This document shows positions 19,437-21,692 of a DNA stretch of 21,692 nucleotides, piece after piece. Numbering within the stretch: position 1 is the stretch's first letter; each line of letters begins with the position of its first letter. The stretch covers positions 1 through 21,692 of IMG/VR virus record IMGVR_UViG_3300042475_003676. One strand, written 5' to 3'. The notes under the pieces are model-generated. The model did not search any database. It saw only the letters and a list, made by a program, of their open reading frames with translations, and was not told the origin of the DNA. Position numbers and translations under genes: made by a program. The DNA comes from a virus.

Positions 19437-21692
19437 ATGCCAGCATCCAACTATCTGGTCGGAACTGCGCCTGACCAAGTCCCGTCCAACGCCGACCTGG
19501 GTGAGATGGCATTCCAAAGTAAGGATGCCGTCGAGTTTACTGGCGGCAAGGGTGGGCTATCGCATCTGGACATCACGGCGATCAGCGCACAGCTGAACGT
19601 CAGCGCGACAGATGTCTTCGTCTACGACACCAGCAAGGATAGTGATGGCGGTGCGTGGCGGAATCGCTGCCAGCACACGTCCTGGTTCAACGAGGAGTTA
19701 AACACTGCCACCCGTGGCGAACGGCGTGAGTTTCCGGCGGTGGCGGTAATCGTTGCGACCACAACTAACATAACCATTTATGACGGAGACTCCCCTAATC
19801 TCCCGATGTGGATGGTTTTTGTTGGCGGGTCAGCGGGTCTGGCAAGCACTCTGATGCTACAAAACGGAAACTATTTTTCCGTAGCGGCAATGAATGGAGT
19901 TCTGGTTACCGGGGTTCACACAAACTCGGACAACTGGGGGTCGCCAATCATCAACTTTATTTCAGAAAAAGTTGTACGAATGGACCCGAATACCACCGAG
20001 GGCGGGGCTTGGCTCGGTGGCGGAATTGCAGAGCGTAATTTGCAAAAAGGCTACGCAAGTTATGCGGCGAGCGGTGCTGGATATTTAATTGTGGATAGTC
20101 GAATTACCGATGTTGCAATAACTTTATTGCCAAACGCGCCGATTGATGCGGCAACCGGATTGCCGAATCCAACGATTGCAGTGGCTACCAGCAACGGCAT
20201 TTCGATAATCAATCATCACAATATTGTTTACAACTTAACCCCAGAGTCAGAGGTTTCTTACAACGGTATAAGAAACTTTTTCTCAGTTTCGTTTACACGC
20301 AGCGGGATACTTTTGTCCGATAGACAAACCGGCTACGGGTTCAGTAATGCAATATATCTTCCTCTTTATAACTACAACGTCTCGCTATCAGATACATATT
20401 CGAAATTGCTTGGTTCGTTTTCACTTGAGTGGTCCGCAGATATTCGTGACAACCGCAACGGTCCCGGCTCTGTAGTTGGCTACTGGGCTGGTCAGGCAAA
20501 CACCGGGAGGCATATTAAATTCACATGCACAACAAAAGATTCGATTGTGCTAGGGACTACAAATGAGCTTGTCTTGGCGGACCAGACGGATTGCTCAATG
20601 GTTGCGAATATAAAGAGCAGGTACAACACGGGCTGGATGCCAGCAGGTGCTAAAGGTGCGTGGCTAAGCGACACGACGCAAGAAACATTGCTTAAAAAAG
20701 AACTTATCGTAAATGGTGATTTTGGTAGTGGAACTACTGGGTGGACTGCATCCAGTGGAGGCTCGCTCAGCGTTTCTGGCGGAGTACTTCGAATCACCAA
20801 TGGCGGTTCAAATGGGAGGGCGGTAGGCAATGCTTTTCAAACCACGGCTGGAAAGCAATACAGGGTTAAAGTAACTGCGATTAACCGAAGCTCGTCGAAT
20901 GCATCATATCGTCTTGAAGTTAGAGGACCCGAGTTAGCTTGGAACTGGACCTCGGCTACAACGCAAGAAGTATTTTTTACTGCCGTGGAGGCAACAACCT
21001 ATATAGAACTTTACGCACTGGGCGGAGCCGGTGAATGGGTGGAATTTGATAACGCATCAGTAACAGAAGGTGATGCAGACCGTTCAATTGTTGCAAATCC
21101 TTTGGAGTTGTTTGGGACAATCATCAAAACACCTGTTTCCGCCGGGGCTGACTTAGTTGCTTACAGCGGTTTTTCTCCAAGCAATTACTTGGCTCAGCCA
21201 TACAATAGCGCGCTTGATTTTGGCACGGGAGATTTCAGCTTTATTTGTTGGTTCAACTTCCAAAATGCTGGAGGTGGGACGCAATTTATAACGAGGGGCA
21301 GCTTATCTTCCGGTCTGGCGATATGGAGCGCAGCTGACTTGCAGTATGTTGCGGTTTTTATTGGCGGGCAACAAAGCGTCACTGGAAACGGGGTGTACCA
21401 AAACAACGTATGGAGCCAGCTCGTTGTTCAGCGCGTTAACGGCACGGTTGGTATGTACATCAACGGCAGGTCTGTGCATCAGAGCTTTAACCCGGCAAAT
21501 GCAAGCGGGTCAACGCCAGCCACTTATAGCGACGCCACCGGGAACGGAAGTCCAAGGTTTGCTTTGATGCGTCTGTCCTCAACCACGCTGTCAGAGGTGC
21601 AAATTGCCAAAATGTACAACGACGAAAAGCACCTCTTCCAAGACAACGCCAAGGCGACGCTGTATGGCACCTCAGACTCTGTCACAGCCCTG
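19437..21692 (+). CDS. Large modular tail fibre with carbohydrate-binding and LamG-like domains, partial
   Basis: AAGGAG five bases before the ATG at 19437. The frame is open to the right edge, giving 752 residues with no stop, so the C-terminus is missing. Residues 1-125 hold a podovirus fibre start (SNYLVGTAPDQVPSNADLGE; DVFVYDTSKDSDGGAWRN at about 59-76; ERREFPAVAVIVATTTNITI; PMWMVF) that presumably attaches to the virion. Residues about 130-410 are beta-rich. A galactose-binding/CBM-like domain starts near 425 (VNGDFGSGTTGWTASSGG) and runs to about 545, and a LamG/concanavalin-like domain spans about 585-735 (FGTGDFSFICWFNF; GMYINGRSVH; LSEVQIAKMYNDEK). It is likely the main receptor-binding protein. 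AT-rich codons (ATA, TTA, AAT) from about 19740 contrast with the N-terminal part. Confidence 0.85.
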   Translation, partial: MPASNYLVGTAPDQVPSNADLGEMAFQSKDAVEFTGGKGGLSHLDITAISAQLNVSATDVFVYDTSKDSDGGAWRNRCQHTSWFNEELNTATRGERREFPAVAVIVATTTNITIYDGDSPNLPMWMVFVGGSAGLASTLMLQNGNYFSVAAMNGVLVTGVHTNSDNWGSPIINFISEKVVRMDPNTTEGGAWLGGGIAERNLQKGYASYAASGAGYLIVDSRITDVAITLLPNAPIDAATGLPNPTIAVATSNGISIINHHNIVYNLTPESEVSYNGIRNFFSVSFTRSGILLSDRQTGYGFSNAIYLPLYNYNVSLSDTYSKLLGSFSLEWSADIRDNRNGPGSVVGYWAGQANTGRHIKFTCTTKDSIVLGTTNELVLADQTDCSMVANIKSRYNTGWMPAGAKGAWLSDTTQETLLKKELIVNGDFGSGTTGWTASSGGSLSVSGGVLRITNGGSNGRAVGNAFQTTAGKQYRVKVTAINRSSSNASYRLEVRGPELAWNWTSATTQEVFFTAVEATTYIELYALGGAGEWVEFDNASVTEGDADRSIVANPLELFGTIIKTPVSAGADLVAYSGFSPSNYLAQPYNSALDFGTGDFSFICWFNFQNAGGGTQFITRGSLSSGLAIWSAADLQYVAVFIGGQQSVTGNGVYQNNVWSQLVVQRVNGTVGMYINGRSVHQSFNPANASGSTPATYSDATGNGSPRFALMRLSSTTLSEVQIAKMYNDEKHLFQDNAKATLYGTSDSVTAL

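Noticed and set aside
19437-21692. A diversity-generating retroelement target, as in some podovirus fibre genes
   Set aside because: No reverse transcriptase, no template repeat and no C-type lectin-like variable end are visible; the C-terminus lies outside the window.
1-21692. CRISPR array, insertion sequence, tRNA or rRNA genes
   Set aside because: I saw no spaced direct repeats, transposase motifs or stable RNA gene signatures anywhere in the window.

Overview
The window is the structural half of a tailed-phage (Caudoviricetes) genome of probable podovirus type. The order is: small terminase, lysis genes, large terminase, portal, scaffold, major capsid protein, head-tail connectors, fibre/spike genes. 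No integrase, repressor, RNA polymerase or replication gene is visible, so lifestyle cannot be judged from this piece. GC-rich codon use and the protein families suggest a proteobacterial host, possibly Betaproteobacteria. No host gene is present and this assignment is inference.

Left end (1-2242, minus strand): a compact operon transcribed leftwards. It holds, in transcription order, a 32-codon hydrophobic peptide, a DUF6876-like protein, a 72-residue conserved protein, a 50-residue membrane peptide, a CobS/MoxR-type AAA+ ATPase, and the start of a further gene that runs off the edge. A 406-base divergent intergenic region (2243-2648) with an operator-like inverted-repeat cluster separates it from the rightward genes.

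Packaging and lysis (2649-8060, plus strand): a Lys/Gly/Cys-rich 46-residue protein, a 25-codon peptide and two small basic proteins lead, by four-base GTGA or ATGA overlaps, into an Sf6-type small terminase. After a 295-base gap come an 87-residue unknown, a membrane-anchored MIDPFTA protein, a small lipoprotein, a short membrane protein, a 3TM gene-transfer-type holin and a GH24 lysozyme with a Glu-Cys-Thr triad. A coding-like stretch without a usual start codon precedes the large terminase.

Head and connector (8070-14219): portal, two small proteins, a run of three hairpins, scaffold, HK97-fold major capsid protein, terminator-like hairpin, and three connector/adaptor candidates.

Tail and receptor-binding part (14221-21692): a BppU-N-like Ig domain protein; a 670-residue protein built from about two dozen 18-residue repeats; a 152-residue virion protein; two large modular adhesins with carbohydrate-binding or LamG-like domains and a visibly more AT-rich codon use (the second is cut by the right edge); and a small conserved protein between them.

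The points I rate highest are: the strong excess of the palindrome ACAGCTGT (perfect AACAGCTGTT five times) across genes, strands and reading frames; the 18-residue repeat protein with its duplicated insert modules; the triple hairpin between portal and scaffold modules; and the start-less ORF between lysozyme and terminase.
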